From NCBI GenBank assembly GCA_016708875.1, contig JADJFA010000014.1, positions 1 through 64,000 of the forward strand: a stretch of 64,000 nt of DNA, given 5' to 3'. This DNA comes from Lewinellaceae bacterium (GTDB taxonomy: Bacteria > Bacteroidota > Bacteroidia > Chitinophagales > Saprospiraceae). A program made the position numbers and the translations under genes. A model generated the notes under the pieces. The model was not told the DNA's origin, ran no database searches, and saw only the letters and a program-made list of their open reading frames with translations. This document shows positions 19,797 to 28,320 of the stretch, one piece after another (within the stretch, counting starts at the first letter, position 1; each line of letters opens with the position of its first letter).

Positions 19797-19829
19797 AGAA
19801 GTGACACTTTTTGAAAAAGTGTCACTTCT
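19797..19829. repeat. 33-nt perfect palindrome (16-1-16) at the serine-hydrolase stop
   Basis: Arms AGAAGTGACACTTTTT and AAAAAGTGTCACTTCT are perfect reverse complements around a single G. The minus-strand serine-hydrolase stop TGA (19822-19824) and its last two Lys codons lie in the right arm. Confidence 0.9.
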
Positions 19830-21003
19830 TACCTGAGTTCCAACGCTCAAAAAATGCGGGAATACACGCGCTGCTTAATGGGGTATGCGCGTTGAAAAGC
19901 ACACAAATGCCAATGCCATCACGACGGTTTAGGGCGATTTCGCTTTTGTAGCCATTGACATAACCGCCGTGGTAAAGAATTGTGTCTCCATCATGATCCA
20001 GCACACGCCAACCAAGCGCATAGGAAGCTGCATCGCGCCGCAACCAATGCGGAAAGATTCGGCGTTCTTTGTCAGTTTTCACCACCGGACGGAAAACACG
20101 TTCGAGCGTACTATCTGCAATGATGTTGGGTTTATGCCCAAGAAGTAACTTGAGCCATTCACCCATATCAGCGATACTGGCGTTTACGCCTCCAGCAGCT
20201 ATGGCATTGTAGTAAAGCGGCGAAATAGCATTCGCCCGCCAATTACCAATGCCCGTGGCAAAATGGGGCAAGGTTTTATTCTGCTCACTCTGAATGCTTT
20301 CGAAATTGCAGGAAGCGTGATTCATTCCCGCAGGGACAAAGATTTTTTCGGCTAAAAGTTCTGAATAGGTCTTGCCCGTTTTCTGCAAAATCACATCCTC
20401 AATGACGCAAAGTGCCACATTTTGGTACGCATAAAACTCCCCTTCCTTTCCGCTCAAAGGGGCTTTGGGGAAGTAATCATTTACAATACGAGGGATGCTG
20501 AAATCCTTTTCAATTAGGTTGGTAAAGGCATGATACGGAAGCCCGGTTGTGTGTGAGAGCAAGTGCCATAGCCGTACCCTTGCAGCATGCTTACGGTCGC
20601 GCAAGCTGAAGTCCGGGCAATATTTTTGAACAGGGTCATCCCAATCAAGGAGTTTGTCCTGAACCATTATCCCGGTCAATACCCCTGCAAAACCCTTTGA
20701 TAATGAGCCTATTCGAAAAACCGTATGCGCATCAATGGAATCCTGCCCACCCACTATGCGTGGACCATAACCCTGTATGAATACGATTTGGCTGTCTTTA
20801 ACAATGACGATTGCTGCACCTGGGGTATTGGTTAGCCGCATCTCGCCCTCGAAATAGTTGGTGTACTCCTTTACAAATTCGGAAATATAGGTTGGGAAAT
20901 TAGGGGTGATTGCAAGAGCGGAGGGAGCGGCTACTTGGCCAGGCGCATTCGCACAAGCCGAAAGGACAAGGGAGAACAGGAATAATAAAAGGGGAGACTT
21001 CAT
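19822..21003 (-). CDS. Serine hydrolase of the beta-lactamase/DD-peptidase superfamily, lipoprotein
   Basis: 393 residues from the ATG at 21003. This start is chosen because it begins a lipoprotein signal MKSPLLLFLFSLVLSAC with Cys17; the longer ORF upstream only translates a repeat. The class C beta-lactamase-like motifs are S100-L-S-K103 (SxxK nucleophile), YQN (YxN) and HGG before VNGYKS. Such proteins in Bacteroidota include D-aminopeptidases, esterases and DD-peptidases; the substrate here is open. Placement in the outer or inner membrane facing the periplasm is inferred from the lipobox. The last codons and stop are embedded in a perfect palindrome. Confidence 0.87.
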   Translation of the reverse strand: MKSPLLLFLFSLVLSACANAPGQVAAPSALAITPNFPTYISEFVKEYTNYFEGEMRLTNTPGAAIVIVKDSQIVFIQGYGPRIVGGQDSIDAHTVFRIGSLSKGFAGVLTGIMVQDKLLDWDDPVQKYCPDFSLRDRKHAARVRLWHLLSHTTGLPYHAFTNLIEKDFSIPRIVNDYFPKAPLSGKEGEFYAYQNVALCVIEDVILQKTGKTYSELLAEKIFVPAGMNHASCNFESIQSEQNKTLPHFATGIGNWRANAISPLYYNAIAAGGVNASIADMGEWLKLLLGHKPNIIADSTLERVFRPVVKTDKERRIFPHWLRRDAASYALGWRVLDHDGDTILYHGGYVNGYKSEIALNRRDGIGICVLFNAHTPLSSACIPAFFERWNSGKK

Positions 21004-21051
21004 AGGGGCGCGAAGATAGGACGAACCTATTTCTTTAGCCAATATCCCGTT

Positions 21052-21220
21052 TAAACAGGAAAACCGCAAAACAGGAGAACAGGAAAATTCAAAACCGAAC
21101 ACTGTGATCCGAAAAGGGCTAAAATTGCCCCTTTTTCGAAATCAAACGCTTCGCAGTTTTAGATTTTCCTGTTCCCCTGCGTGCCCGCCAATAGGCGTGG
21201 TTTTGCGGTTTTCCTGTTTA
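21052..21220. repeat. Nested 3' hairpin, family D (AACAGGAAAACCGCAAAAC word)
   Basis: A perfect 21-bp arm pair lies at 21052-21072 and 21200-21220. An inner pair uses GAACAGGAAAAT and ATTTTCCTGTTC, and a third short stem surrounds 21110-21135. It lies 3' of the Spy-like gene and 5' of the serine hydrolase. The CAAAACCGCAAAA word recurs near 33370 and 57715. Confidence 0.85.
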
Positions 21221-21231
21221 TTTTTAATTTC

Positions 21232-21711
21232 TCAACGGCGGCCTCTGCCTCCCGGAAGCCTGTTTTGTTGCCGTTCCATTTTGCGCTCACGCGCCTCCTG
21301 GAGTTTTTTCACAAGCGACTCACGGAATTCCCGCTCAGCCATTGGGAGCTTCGCAATTTTTCGAAGCGGAAGCACTTTGCGAAGTTTTTCATAAGAATCA
21401 CGCTCTAGGTCAATTTCGCGCTGCTTCATCTCAAAGTGCCGCTTAATTTGGTCTTCTACTTCTGCATCGCTCATTTGGTCGAGCTGCTTCGCAGGACGCA
21501 ATTCTTGCTGCACCTGTTCTCGCTTGTCGGTAAATTCATTGTACACAGGCCAGAAGCCTTGTGCCTCTTCAGGGGTAAGGTTGAGGACGCGTGTGAATAC
21601 CTCTGCGCGAAAAGCGGCCAAGCGTGCATCGCGCTTTTCGGGGTCAACCTGCGCCTGAGTCAAAGTGCCAAAAGCACTGACAATCAGAACGGTGAATAAA
21701 AAATGTCTCAT
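21232..21711 (-). CDS. Spy/CpxP-like periplasmic sensor protein of a sigma-factor operon
   Basis: About 159 residues from the ATG at 21711 (a start four codons upstream, 21723, is also possible). The signal peptide is MRHFLFTVLIVSAFGTLTQAQ. The mature part is charged and helical: FTRVLNLTPEEAQGFWPVYNEF resembles the LTxxQ-type repeats of Spy/CpxP proteins. It is followed by a coiled-coil-like Glu/Arg/Lys-rich C-terminus ending in a basic tail (PGGRGRR). Bacteroidota commonly encode such proteins after an ECF sigma factor. Here it is third in the sigma (22311), anti-sigma (21748) and sensor order, separated by 36 bases from the anti-sigma gene. Likely an envelope-stress or chaperone-like component. 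Confidence 0.72.
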   Translation of the reverse strand: MRHFLFTVLIVSAFGTLTQAQVDPEKRDARLAAFRAEVFTRVLNLTPEEAQGFWPVYNEFTDKREQVQQELRPAKQLDQMSDAEVEDQIKRHFEMKQREIDLERDSYEKLRKVLPLRKIAKLPMAEREFRESLVKKLQEARERKMERQQNRLPGGRGRR

Positions 21712-21747
21712 GGTGATGTTCATAGCTGAATGTTCTTGATTATTTGT

Positions 21748-22290
21748 TTACAGTATTTGTTCAAGCTCTTCGTCCGTCATCTCATCAAGGATTTTGTCCA
21801 AATCATCGGGATGGATTTCATCAGAAGGGGAACTGTTTTTCTTTTGATTGCTACCAGCGGGCTTTTCGGTTCCCTCGGCAGTTTCTTCTTGTGTCAATGA
21901 AGCCAGTTGCTCAGGCTCAAACTCGTGCAAATTTTCCAGAACGTAGGTTTCAATGTCATCTACGGTCAGTTCGGTTGATACGAGCTGTTCGTCCTGAATT
22001 GGGGAGGCATCTTGGCGAATGAACCAAACAGCAGCCAAAATCAATGCCAATGCTGCCGCGTAGGCCATCGCGGCTTGAGGCCTGATGAATAGGGAAAATA
22101 AGCCGGGGCGTTTGCTAATCTTCATTACTGGACGGCCTGCATCTCCCGAGGATTCGATACGTGCTAAAATCGTATGCTCCAGGTTCTCAAAGTATCCTTC
22201 CGGGACCTTAAAGCCGTCCCCTTTTCCCTTTAATTCCTTAAGGAAGGGAGAGATGTCTTTCAACGCTTCATCCAAATTTTGCTTTTTCAT
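21748..22290 (-). CDS. Single-pass membrane protein, probable anti-sigma factor
   Basis: 180 residues. The N-terminus (EALKDISPFLKELKGKGDGFKVPEGYFENLEHTI) is the pattern often found in Bacteroidota anti-sigma-like proteins that start with an FxxPxGYF motif. One membrane helix lies at about 73-91 (AAMAYAAALALILAAVWFI). The C-terminal region is acidic and periplasmic, ending in DELDKILDEMTDEELEQIL-like acidic repeats. It lies 20 bases after the ECF sigma gene on the same strand, which is the main reason for the anti-sigma call. No zinc-binding HxxxCxxC motif is present, so the mechanism would be non-canonical. Confidence 0.65.
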   Translation of the reverse strand: MKKQNLDEALKDISPFLKELKGKGDGFKVPEGYFENLEHTILARIESSGDAGRPVMKISKRPGLFSLFIRPQAAMAYAAALALILAAVWFIRQDASPIQDEQLVSTELTVDDIETYVLENLHEFEPEQLASLTQEETAEGTEKPAGSNQKKNSSPSDEIHPDDLDKILDEMTDEELEQIL

Positions 22291-22310
22291 AGTCTCTGCT
22301 TTAATTGGTT

Positions 22311-22883
22311 TTATGGTTCGTAATTCAAAAAAGCGGCCTCAATTTTCTTGGTTGCGTGGTGAAAGGAGGCTTTCAAAGCGCCTACGGATGTATTGAGTAA
22401 CTGCGACATTTCTTCGTAGGGCATTTCGTCGTAGTAGCGGAGATTGAACACTTGTTTTTGTTTGTCAGGCAATTCGGCAATGGCGACGATTAGTTTTGCC
22501 TGCACTGCATCCCCGTCAAACCACTCATCTGCCTTCAATCGGTTGGAAAGCAAGTTATCGGTGTCATCCAGGGAGGAAGAAGCATGACGTGCTTGACTTT
22601 GCAAATGCGTGAGTGCTTCGTTGGTTGCAATCCGATAGAGCCAGGTGTAAAGTTTTGACTTTCCCTCAAACTGCAAAATGCCCCTGTAAACCTTAATGAA
22701 CGTATTTTGTAACACATCATCGGCATCGTCGTGTATCTGAACCATCCGGCGGATATGCCAGTAGAGCCGCTCGCGGTACTGCGCCATCAGCAACCGAAAC
22801 CCACGCTCGAAAGTCTGCTCGGAGCGCAAAAGTTCCATGATTTGTTCGTCCGTTGCGGGCTTCTTAGTTGCGGTCAATTGCAA
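22311..22883 (-). CDS. RNA polymerase sigma factor, ECF (sigma-70) family
   Basis: 190 residues. Sigma region 2 is at about 28-95 (DADDVLQNTFIKVYRGILQFEGKSKLYTWLYRIATNEALTHL) and region 4 at about 130-180 (AIAELPDKQKQVFNLRYYDEMPYEEMSQLLNTSVGALKASFHHATKKI). It is first in a three-gene operon with a membrane anti-sigma-like protein and a Spy-like protein, so it probably controls an extracytoplasmic response. Upstream lies the hairpin at 22966-23042. Confidence 0.9.
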   Translation of the reverse strand: MQLTATKKPATDEQIMELLRSEQTFERGFRLLMAQYRERLYWHIRRMVQIHDDADDVLQNTFIKVYRGILQFEGKSKLYTWLYRIATNEALTHLQSQARHASSSLDDTDNLLSNRLKADEWFDGDAVQAKLIVAIAELPDKQKQVFNLRYYDEMPYEEMSQLLNTSVGALKASFHHATKKIEAAFLNYEP

Positions 22884-22965
22884 TTCGTGCGAGTTTGGAG
22901 ATAAGACTATAAGGAAAGGGAGAGGTTTAAAAGGAAGGAAAAATTGTTCCGCGATATAATAGGGA

Positions 22966-23042
22966 AGCCACTAATTGCAGAACTTTTCACGAATTAAGTT
23001 TAAATTATGCCTAATTCGTGAAAATTCGTGCAATTAGTGGCT
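22966..23042. repeat. 3' hairpin of purC, family E (CACTAATTGCACGAATT word)
   Basis: Arms of 31 bases (22966-22996 and 23012-23042) match in 28 positions. They contain CACTAATTGCA and TTCACGAATTA. A single arm-like copy without its partner is at 51970-51991. Confidence 0.8.
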
Positions 23043-23062
23043 AAAGAATCAGAATTGACAAT

Positions 23063-24004
23063 TCAAATCAGCGCCAAGGCCGCCAGCACATTCTCCTCAA
23101 TCCTCGCAGTCATGTTTTTTGAATCGTCCTTTACGAATAGCCGCCCAGTCACCTTTTCGAACAGTTCGATATAACGGTCTGAAATTTCTTTGACAAAAGC
23201 ATCAGGCATGGTGGGCATTTGCTGGCCATCTTTCCCTTGGAATCCATTGGCAATGAGCCATTCGCGCACGAATTCTTTGCTCAATTGCCGCTGCCTTTCG
23301 CCACGCTCCTGCCTTTGGGCATAGCCATCGGCATAAAAATAACGCGAGCTATCGGGCGTGTGGATTTCGTCCATAAGCACGATTTGACCATCTTTTTTGC
23401 CAAATTCGTACTTCGTGTCCACAAGGATTAACCCTTGTGCGGCGGCCATTTCGGTTCCTCGTTGAAATAGTGCCCGAGTATAAGACTCCATTTGGGCGTA
23501 ATCCTCCGCACTTACCAATCCACTAGAGAGGATTCCTTCTCTTGAAATATCCTCATCATGCCCTTCCTCAGCCTTTGTTGTAGGTGTAATGATTGGTTCG
23601 GGAAATGGGTCGCTTTCGCGCAGTCCCTTAGGCAAAGTCACGCCGCATAAAGTGCGCAACCCGGATGCATACGTCCGTGCAGCATGGCCGGCTAAATATC
23701 CCCGAATAACCATTTCTACACGCACCGGCTCGCAACGCCATCCAATGGCGACGTTTGGGTCAGGCGAGGAAATCAGCCAGTTGGGACAAATATCGCGGGT
23801 GGATTGCAGGGAATAGGCCGCAATCTGGTTTAGTACCGCGCCTTTGTGCGGGATGGCCCGCGGTAAAATGTGGTCAAATGCGGATATGCGGTCACTGGCG
23901 ATCATGACCAGCCGGTCGCCGAGGGAATATACATCGCGGACTTTGCCGCGGTAAAAGCCCGTTTGGCCGGGGAATTGAAAATTTGTTTCTCGAATAGCGT
24001 TCAT
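23063..24004 (-). CDS. purC: Phosphoribosylaminoimidazole-succinocarboxamide synthase (SAICAR synthetase)
   Basis: 313 residues, of the longer yeast/plant-like PurC type. It has YRGKVRDVYSLGDRLVMIASDRISAFD (ATP/substrate loop), RVEMVIRGYLAGHAARTY, and the aspartate- and lysine-containing LVDTKYEFGKKDG and LMDEIHTPDSSRY signatures. It joins aspartate to CAIR with ATP in de novo purine synthesis. No other pur genes are adjacent. The start at 24004 is followed upstream by a family B hairpin belonging to the next gene. Confidence 0.96.
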   Translation of the reverse strand: MNAIRETNFQFPGQTGFYRGKVRDVYSLGDRLVMIASDRISAFDHILPRAIPHKGAVLNQIAAYSLQSTRDICPNWLISSPDPNVAIGWRCEPVRVEMVIRGYLAGHAARTYASGLRTLCGVTLPKGLRESDPFPEPIITPTTKAEEGHDEDISREGILSSGLVSAEDYAQMESYTRALFQRGTEMAAAQGLILVDTKYEFGKKDGQIVLMDEIHTPDSSRYFYADGYAQRQERGERQRQLSKEFVREWLIANGFQGKDGQQMPTMPDAFVKEISDRYIELFEKVTGRLFVKDDSKNMTARIEENVLAALALI

Positions 24005-24037
24005 AGCGCAAAGGTCGGAAAGACTTTGGACTGTTGA

Positions 24038-24140
24038 AATAGTGATGAAGCGATAGAGTGATAAAGCGATAGAGGCCGATCTCCCTTAAGGAAATCGGCC
24101 TCTATCACTTCATCGCCCATCACTTTATCACTTCATGATT
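24038..24140. repeat. 3' hairpin of the sigma gene, family B (GATGAAGTGATAGAGTGAT word)
   Basis: Left arm 24038-24080 and right arm 24094-24140 pair over about 40 bases with a few mismatches; AGAGGCCGAT/ATCGGCCTCT closes the top. The word GATAGAGTGATAAAGCGAT is the same as in 28231-28317. The right arm ends at the stop codon TAA (24139-24141) of the sigma gene. Confidence 0.85.
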
Positions 24141-24729
24141 ACTGTAGCACCACTTCCCGCTCCGACATCATTTTACGGATGTTGATGAGCGCATAGCGCA
24201 TACGGCCAAGAGCAGTATTGATGCTGACGCGGGTCAGGCCGGCGATTTCTTTGAAACTCATGTCGGCGTAGTGCCGCAGAATAACCACCTCGCGTTGCTC
24301 GGGCGGAAGCCCGTCTACCAAATGGCGGATGCGATTGTGCGTTTCAGAACGCATGATGATGGTTTCCGGGCCTTCATCGCTGACGCGCAGCACATCGAAG
24401 ATGTCGAAGTCTGGGTTCGGGTTGATGTGGGCGCGGCGTTTGTTGCGCCGGTGATAGTCCACGCACATATTGTACGATATGCGCATGGCCCACTGCACGA
24501 ATTTGCCTTCGTGGTTGTACTTGCCCTTGCGGAGCGTGTCAATGATTTTGATGAAAACTTCCTGAAAGATGTCTTCCGCGAGTGCGCGGTCTTTCACAAA
24601 GAGATAGATAGAGGTGTAGATTTTAGCCTTGTAACGAGCGAGAAGTGTCTCGAAGGCTTGTTCATCACCATCTGTGTAGCGTGCGATCAGATCATGATCG
24701 TGGAGCATTGGCATAACTTGCATGAGCAA
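24139..24729 (-). CDS. RNA polymerase sigma factor, ECF (sigma-70) family
   Basis: Up to 196 residues (starts at 24729, 24723 or 24711 are all in frame; MLHDHDLIARYTDGDEQAFETLL is the conserved beginning). Region 2 includes LAEDIFQEVFIKIIDTLRKGKYNHEGKFVQWAMRISYN, and region 4 LPPEQREVVILRHYADMSFKEIAGLTRVSINTALGRMRYALINIRK. This resembles the housekeeping-like ECF sigma factors frequent in Bacteroidota. No anti-sigma gene is adjacent. The upstream 377 bases form a divergent region shared with the CBS-domain gene. Confidence 0.9.
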   Translation of the reverse strand: MLMQVMPMLHDHDLIARYTDGDEQAFETLLARYKAKIYTSIYLFVKDRALAEDIFQEVFIKIIDTLRKGKYNHEGKFVQWAMRISYNMCVDYHRRNKRRAHINPNPDFDIFDVLRVSDEGPETIIMRSETHNRIRHLVDGLPPEQREVVILRHYADMSFKEIAGLTRVSINTALGRMRYALINIRKMMSEREVVLQ

Positions 24730-25106
24730 ACGGATTTTGCTGTTAACCAGTTAAATTGATTCAGAAATTTAATTGGTGTACAAGTTCTAACCGATACGCA
24801 GAGAAAGTAAGTTGGTGATGAAATGATTGAGCGAGAGGCTCATTGACGATGCCAAATGTATGGGCTTATTGTTGGGGAGGGGAAGTTTTTTTTCAATTTT
24901 AACAAAAAATTTCTCGCTGTACAGGCAACCTGCGAATTTTCATCAGAAAAATTTGGTAAAAGGGCTACTTTTGCCCCCGAATCCAGAACAAAGTTGGGCG
25001 CAACTTTCTTGACCGATTCCCGTAAAAAACCTTCGCTGCCACGCCGCCCCTCGCAACTGCGCCATTATTTCCAACTTTTTCAAAGCGGTGCAGCAGCATT
25101 TTTCTC
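24730..25106. other. Divergent intergenic region between sigma factor and CBS-domain gene
   Basis: 377 bases without a gene. TACTTTTG at 24966-24973 matches the TAnnTTTG -7 element on the plus strand, about 130 bases before the CBS-domain gene. No good -33 TTTG is at the right distance. Confidence 0.4.
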
Positions 25107-26393
25107 ATGGAAATTGCCATAGTAGTAGTCCTTATTGTCCTGCACGGATTCCTCGTGCTGGGTGAAATCGCGCTTCTGACCTCCAAACGCTCGCGGCTGG
25201 AAGCCGAAAAAATGAAGGGCAGCCGAAACGCTGCCATCGCTGTTGATCTCCTCGATCATATTGACCGTTATCTCTCTGCCATGCAGATCGGCATCACGCT
25301 GATTAGTATTGTAGAAGGTGCCTATGCCGGCGTTGCGATTGGTCATCTGCTGGAGCCGTTTGTGTCCCAATTCGCTGTTGCGGCGCCCTATGCTGAGCAG
25401 ATTTCGCTGTCAATCGTGGTCACGCTCATCACGTATTTCTCCCTGATTGTGGGCGAGTTGGCGCCCAAGTACATTGCCATACAATACGCTGAACCATTGG
25501 CCATTGCATGTGCTCCCGTGATGAATTTCATCACAAAATTCACCGGGCCGATTTCGGCATTCCTGAGTTGGAGCACCAAAATGTTCATGCGAATGCTCTT
25601 CATCAAACCCAAGGACCAGCAGAGCATTTCGGAAGATGAGATCAAACTGATGGTAAAAATGGCGAACCAACAAGGGGTGTTGGAACCAAAAGAAAGTGAG
25701 TTCATTACCAATATTCTGCGTTTTTCTGATCGCAACGCATATACCATTATGACTCACCGAAACAATGTTGAATGGATTGACATTCAGGAGGATATGGAAG
25801 AAAACGATCGTGTTATCCGTGAAAGCGGTTACACAAAATTCCTGCTTTGCGATGGCGACATTGAGAATATCATCGGGGTAGTGAAACTTAGGGATTATAT
25901 TGGCAACCAGGACAAAAAGGACTTCGACTTGCGTAAAATAACCACTCAGCCGCTTTACATCCCTGAAACGATGAACGCGCTGAAAATCCTGGAACGGTTC
26001 CGAAATGAGCGGAACTACTTCGCGGTGGTGGTGGACGAATACGGCTCCACCCAGGGTATTATCACATTGCACGATCTTACAGAGAACATCTTCGGCACCC
26101 TGCCCGACCTTGACGATGCCGAGGAACCTGACATCGTCACCCGCGAAGACGGAAGTCTTTTAGTGGATGGTATGATCCCGATTGACGAACTTCGCGAAAC
26201 GTTAAGCCTCAAAGAATTTGATTTTGAAGACGCAGATTATTCCACTTTGGCTGGTTTTATCCTTTATAAACTTAGTGAAATCCCCAAAATCGGAGATGTG
26301 CTAAAAACGGAGGGTTACTGCTTTGAGATTGTGGATATGGATAAGAGTAAGATTGACAGGGTCTTGATTAGCAAGTTGCCTGAAGAAGAATAG
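25107..26393 (+). CDS. CNNM/CorC-like membrane protein (DUF21, tandem CBS, CorC_HlyC domain)
   Basis: 428 residues. Residues 1-180 form the DUF21/CNNM transmembrane domain with LVLGEIALLTSKRSRLEAEKMKGSRNA and SALQIGITLISIVEGAYAG-like helices. Two CBS domains follow (about 210-330; YTIMTHRNNVEWIDI and YFAVVVDEYGSTQGIITLHDL). The C-terminal CorC_HlyC domain (about 345-425) contains LVDGMIPIDELRETL and STLAGFILYKLSEIPKIGD. Such proteins are linked to Mg2+/Co2+ homeostasis. The old name hemolysin is misleading. Membrane-located and widely conserved. Confidence 0.92.
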   Translation: MEIAIVVVLIVLHGFLVLGEIALLTSKRSRLEAEKMKGSRNAAIAVDLLDHIDRYLSAMQIGITLISIVEGAYAGVAIGHLLEPFVSQFAVAAPYAEQISLSIVVTLITYFSLIVGELAPKYIAIQYAEPLAIACAPVMNFITKFTGPISAFLSWSTKMFMRMLFIKPKDQQSISEDEIKLMVKMANQQGVLEPKESEFITNILRFSDRNAYTIMTHRNNVEWIDIQEDMEENDRVIRESGYTKFLLCDGDIENIIGVVKLRDYIGNQDKKDFDLRKITTQPLYIPETMNALKILERFRNERNYFAVVVDEYGSTQGIITLHDLTENIFGTLPDLDDAEEPDIVTREDGSLLVDGMIPIDELRETLSLKEFDFEDADYSTLAGFILYKLSEIPKIGDVLKTEGYCFEIVDMDKSKIDRVLISKLPEEE

Positions 26394-26479
26394 TTTCCGG
26401 TTATTTCAAGTACATGTGGCAGCGAATTCTCCAGAACAAGCGTCCTTTGGCTAATCTAAACAACAAATCTCTGTCCGTT

Positions 26480-27217
26480 ATGAAACACATACTCAGTCTA
26501 ATGCTGATCTTCAGCACGCTTTCAATTACTGCGCAAACTGCATCCAAAGATCCCGAATATATTAGATCCGTAGAAATCGGTCTTGGCGAGCTTCAAAAAG
26601 GCCAGTGTAAACCCTGTTTGGAAGCCTATGAACGGGCTTTTGCTATATCCAAACACAGCGTATTGAGTCATCTTCGGGCTGCACGGTGTGCCCAAATGTG
26701 CAATGATGCGCCCAAAGCCCAGGCTTTTGCCGACAAATCTGTAGAAATCAGTTGGGATATGGCTGCCAAATTGTTACAAAGCGATACCGAATACCCTGAA
26801 CTTGGTGTACTGCGAGATTCCGATTTGGGCAAAAAAACGTTGGAAAAAACAGTGGCAGTCGCCAAAGCCTCCGGTTTCAATTTTGAACTTGCCAAAGAAC
26901 TTGATTTGCTAAGTGAAGCAGACCAGAAATATCGTCGCCTGAACGATGAGTACCGCTCCAAATATGCTCAAAATTCTCCTGAATATCAAAAGTTTATGCA
27001 TGAATGGGTCAGCAACGATTCCCTTTGTCTCGCAAAGGCCGAAGCCATTATCCAGCAGTACGGATACCTTCAAGTCGTGCGTGACGATGCTTCAGGCGGC
27101 TGGAAATTCCACGAAATAGAAGACGAGACTAACGTAAACAAGCGCCGTGCCGAAGTTGGCCTTGGGCCGCTCGAGGAATATGCCGAGCGGATGGGAGTGA
27201 GCTGGAAACCGAAATAG
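26480..27217 (+). CDS. Secreted DUF6624-like protein, function unknown
   Basis: 245 residues from ATG 26480. This start is chosen over the 22-codon longer form because it begins a signal peptide (MKHILSLMLIFSTLSITAQ). The first half has a TPR-like helix pair (GELQKGQCKPCLEAYERAFAISKHSVLSHLRAARCAQMC). The second half resembles DUF6624: ADQKYRRLNDEYRSKYA, then DSLCLAKAEAIIQQYGYL and the closing NKRRAEVGLGPLEEYAERMG. The domain call rests on these short motifs only. It is followed 19 bases later by the methyltransferase gene. Confidence 0.6.
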   Translation: MKHILSLMLIFSTLSITAQTASKDPEYIRSVEIGLGELQKGQCKPCLEAYERAFAISKHSVLSHLRAARCAQMCNDAPKAQAFADKSVEISWDMAAKLLQSDTEYPELGVLRDSDLGKKTLEKTVAVAKASGFNFELAKELDLLSEADQKYRRLNDEYRSKYAQNSPEYQKFMHEWVSNDSLCLAKAEAIIQQYGYLQVVRDDASGGWKFHEIEDETNVNKRRAEVGLGPLEEYAERMGVSWKPK

Positions 27218-27236
27218 CGACTCTGGATTATGGACA

Positions 27237-28229
27237 GTGGACAATGGACTTTGTACCCGAAAGCAACTTAAAACTTTCAATTTGGAACTTTCAACTAGTA
27301 AACTTGAACCTTTCAAAAACCGCCTGACCAAAAACTTCCGGCATTTAGGGAAATGGGCGCGACGCCAAGGGATTTCTTGTTTTCGGGTGTACGATAACGA
27401 CATACCCGGAACACCCTTGGCGGTAGATGTTTACGAAGGCATTGCACACATCGCTGAATACGAGCGCGACCACGGGATGGACCCTGATCAACACTCGGCC
27501 TGGTTGGCTGAATGTGTCCAAGTCGCTTCGGAAGTGCTTGGTATTCACCCGGATAGCATTTTTTTGAAATACCGGCAGCGGCAAAAAGGTCTCCGGCAAT
27601 ACGAGCGATTTTCCCGTGCTGGCGCGGAATACATTGTACACGAAAATGGTTTGAATTTTCTCATCCGGCCAGCGGATTATCTCGACGTTGGCTTGTTTCT
27701 CGACCATCGCAACACACGTCAAATGGTACGCAATGAAGCCGTCGGGAAGCGCGTGCTGAATCTATTTGCCTACACTGGCTCCTTCACAGTATACGCTGCA
27801 GCAGGCGGTGCAGCTTCCACCCTTACGGTGGACATGAGCAACACTTATCTCCAATGGGCAGATCGCAATTTAGCTCTAAATGGCTTCTCCACAGGTCCGC
27901 ATCGTTTGTTGCAAGCCGATGTGACTTCCTGGTTGCGCGAGCCTGTGCGCGAACAATTTGACCTCATAGTACTTGACCCACCCACGTTCTCCAACAGTAA
28001 ACGGATGAACGGTACACTCGATACCCAACGCGACCATGTATGGATGCTTAACTCAGCATTGCAACTATGCGCACCGGGCGGTACGATCTGGTTCTCAACC
28101 AATTATCGCCGTTTCAAGCTGGAAGAAGCCGCCATTCGCGCCGCTGAAATCCGCGACATTTCAAAACAGACGGTGCCAGAGGATTTTCGGAATGAGCGGA
28201 TACACCAGTGTTTTAAGATAATGAAGTGA
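27237..28229 (+). CDS. Class I SAM-dependent rRNA methyltransferase, RlmK/RlmI-like
   Basis: Up to 330 residues. It matches the C-terminal half of E. coli RlmL/K: KNRLTKNFRHLGKWARRQGISCFRVYD, then HENGLNFLIRPADYLDVGLFLDHRNTRQMV, the SAM motif VLNLFAYTGSFTVYAA, VDMSNTYLQWADRNL and the catalytic-region LDPPTFSNSKRM. RlmK methylates G2069 of 23S rRNA; the exact base here is inferred by similarity. The N-terminal 25 residues from GTG 27237 are encoded by low-complexity CTTTCAA/CTTGAA words and are probably not translated. The true start is likely nearer FKNRL, at a non-ATG codon. The stop TGA lies in the left part of a family B hairpin. Confidence 0.87.
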   Translation: MDNGLCTRKQLKTFNLELSTSKLEPFKNRLTKNFRHLGKWARRQGISCFRVYDNDIPGTPLAVDVYEGIAHIAEYERDHGMDPDQHSAWLAECVQVASEVLGIHPDSIFLKYRQRQKGLRQYERFSRAGAEYIVHENGLNFLIRPADYLDVGLFLDHRNTRQMVRNEAVGKRVLNLFAYTGSFTVYAAAGGAASTLTVDMSNTYLQWADRNLALNGFSTGPHRLLQADVTSWLREPVREQFDLIVLDPPTFSNSKRMNGTLDTQRDHVWMLNSALQLCAPGGTIWFSTNYRRFKLEEAAIRAAEIRDISKQTVPEDFRNERIHQCFKIMK

Positions 28230-28320
28230 TAGCATGAAGTGATGAAGTGATAGAGTGATGAAGTGATTTGAAACGCGCAGATCACTTTATCGCTCTATCA
28301 CTTCATCACTTCATGGCTCA
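28226..28320. repeat. Convergent-gene hairpin, family B (GATGAAGTGATAGAGTGAT word)
   Basis: Arms 28231-28267 and 28280-28317 pair over 37 bases with few mismatches and a 12-nt loop. Both flanking stop codons (28227-28229 plus strand, 28318-28320 minus strand) touch the arms, so the hairpin fills the entire space between two genes. It shares its word with 24038-24140. Confidence 0.9.
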
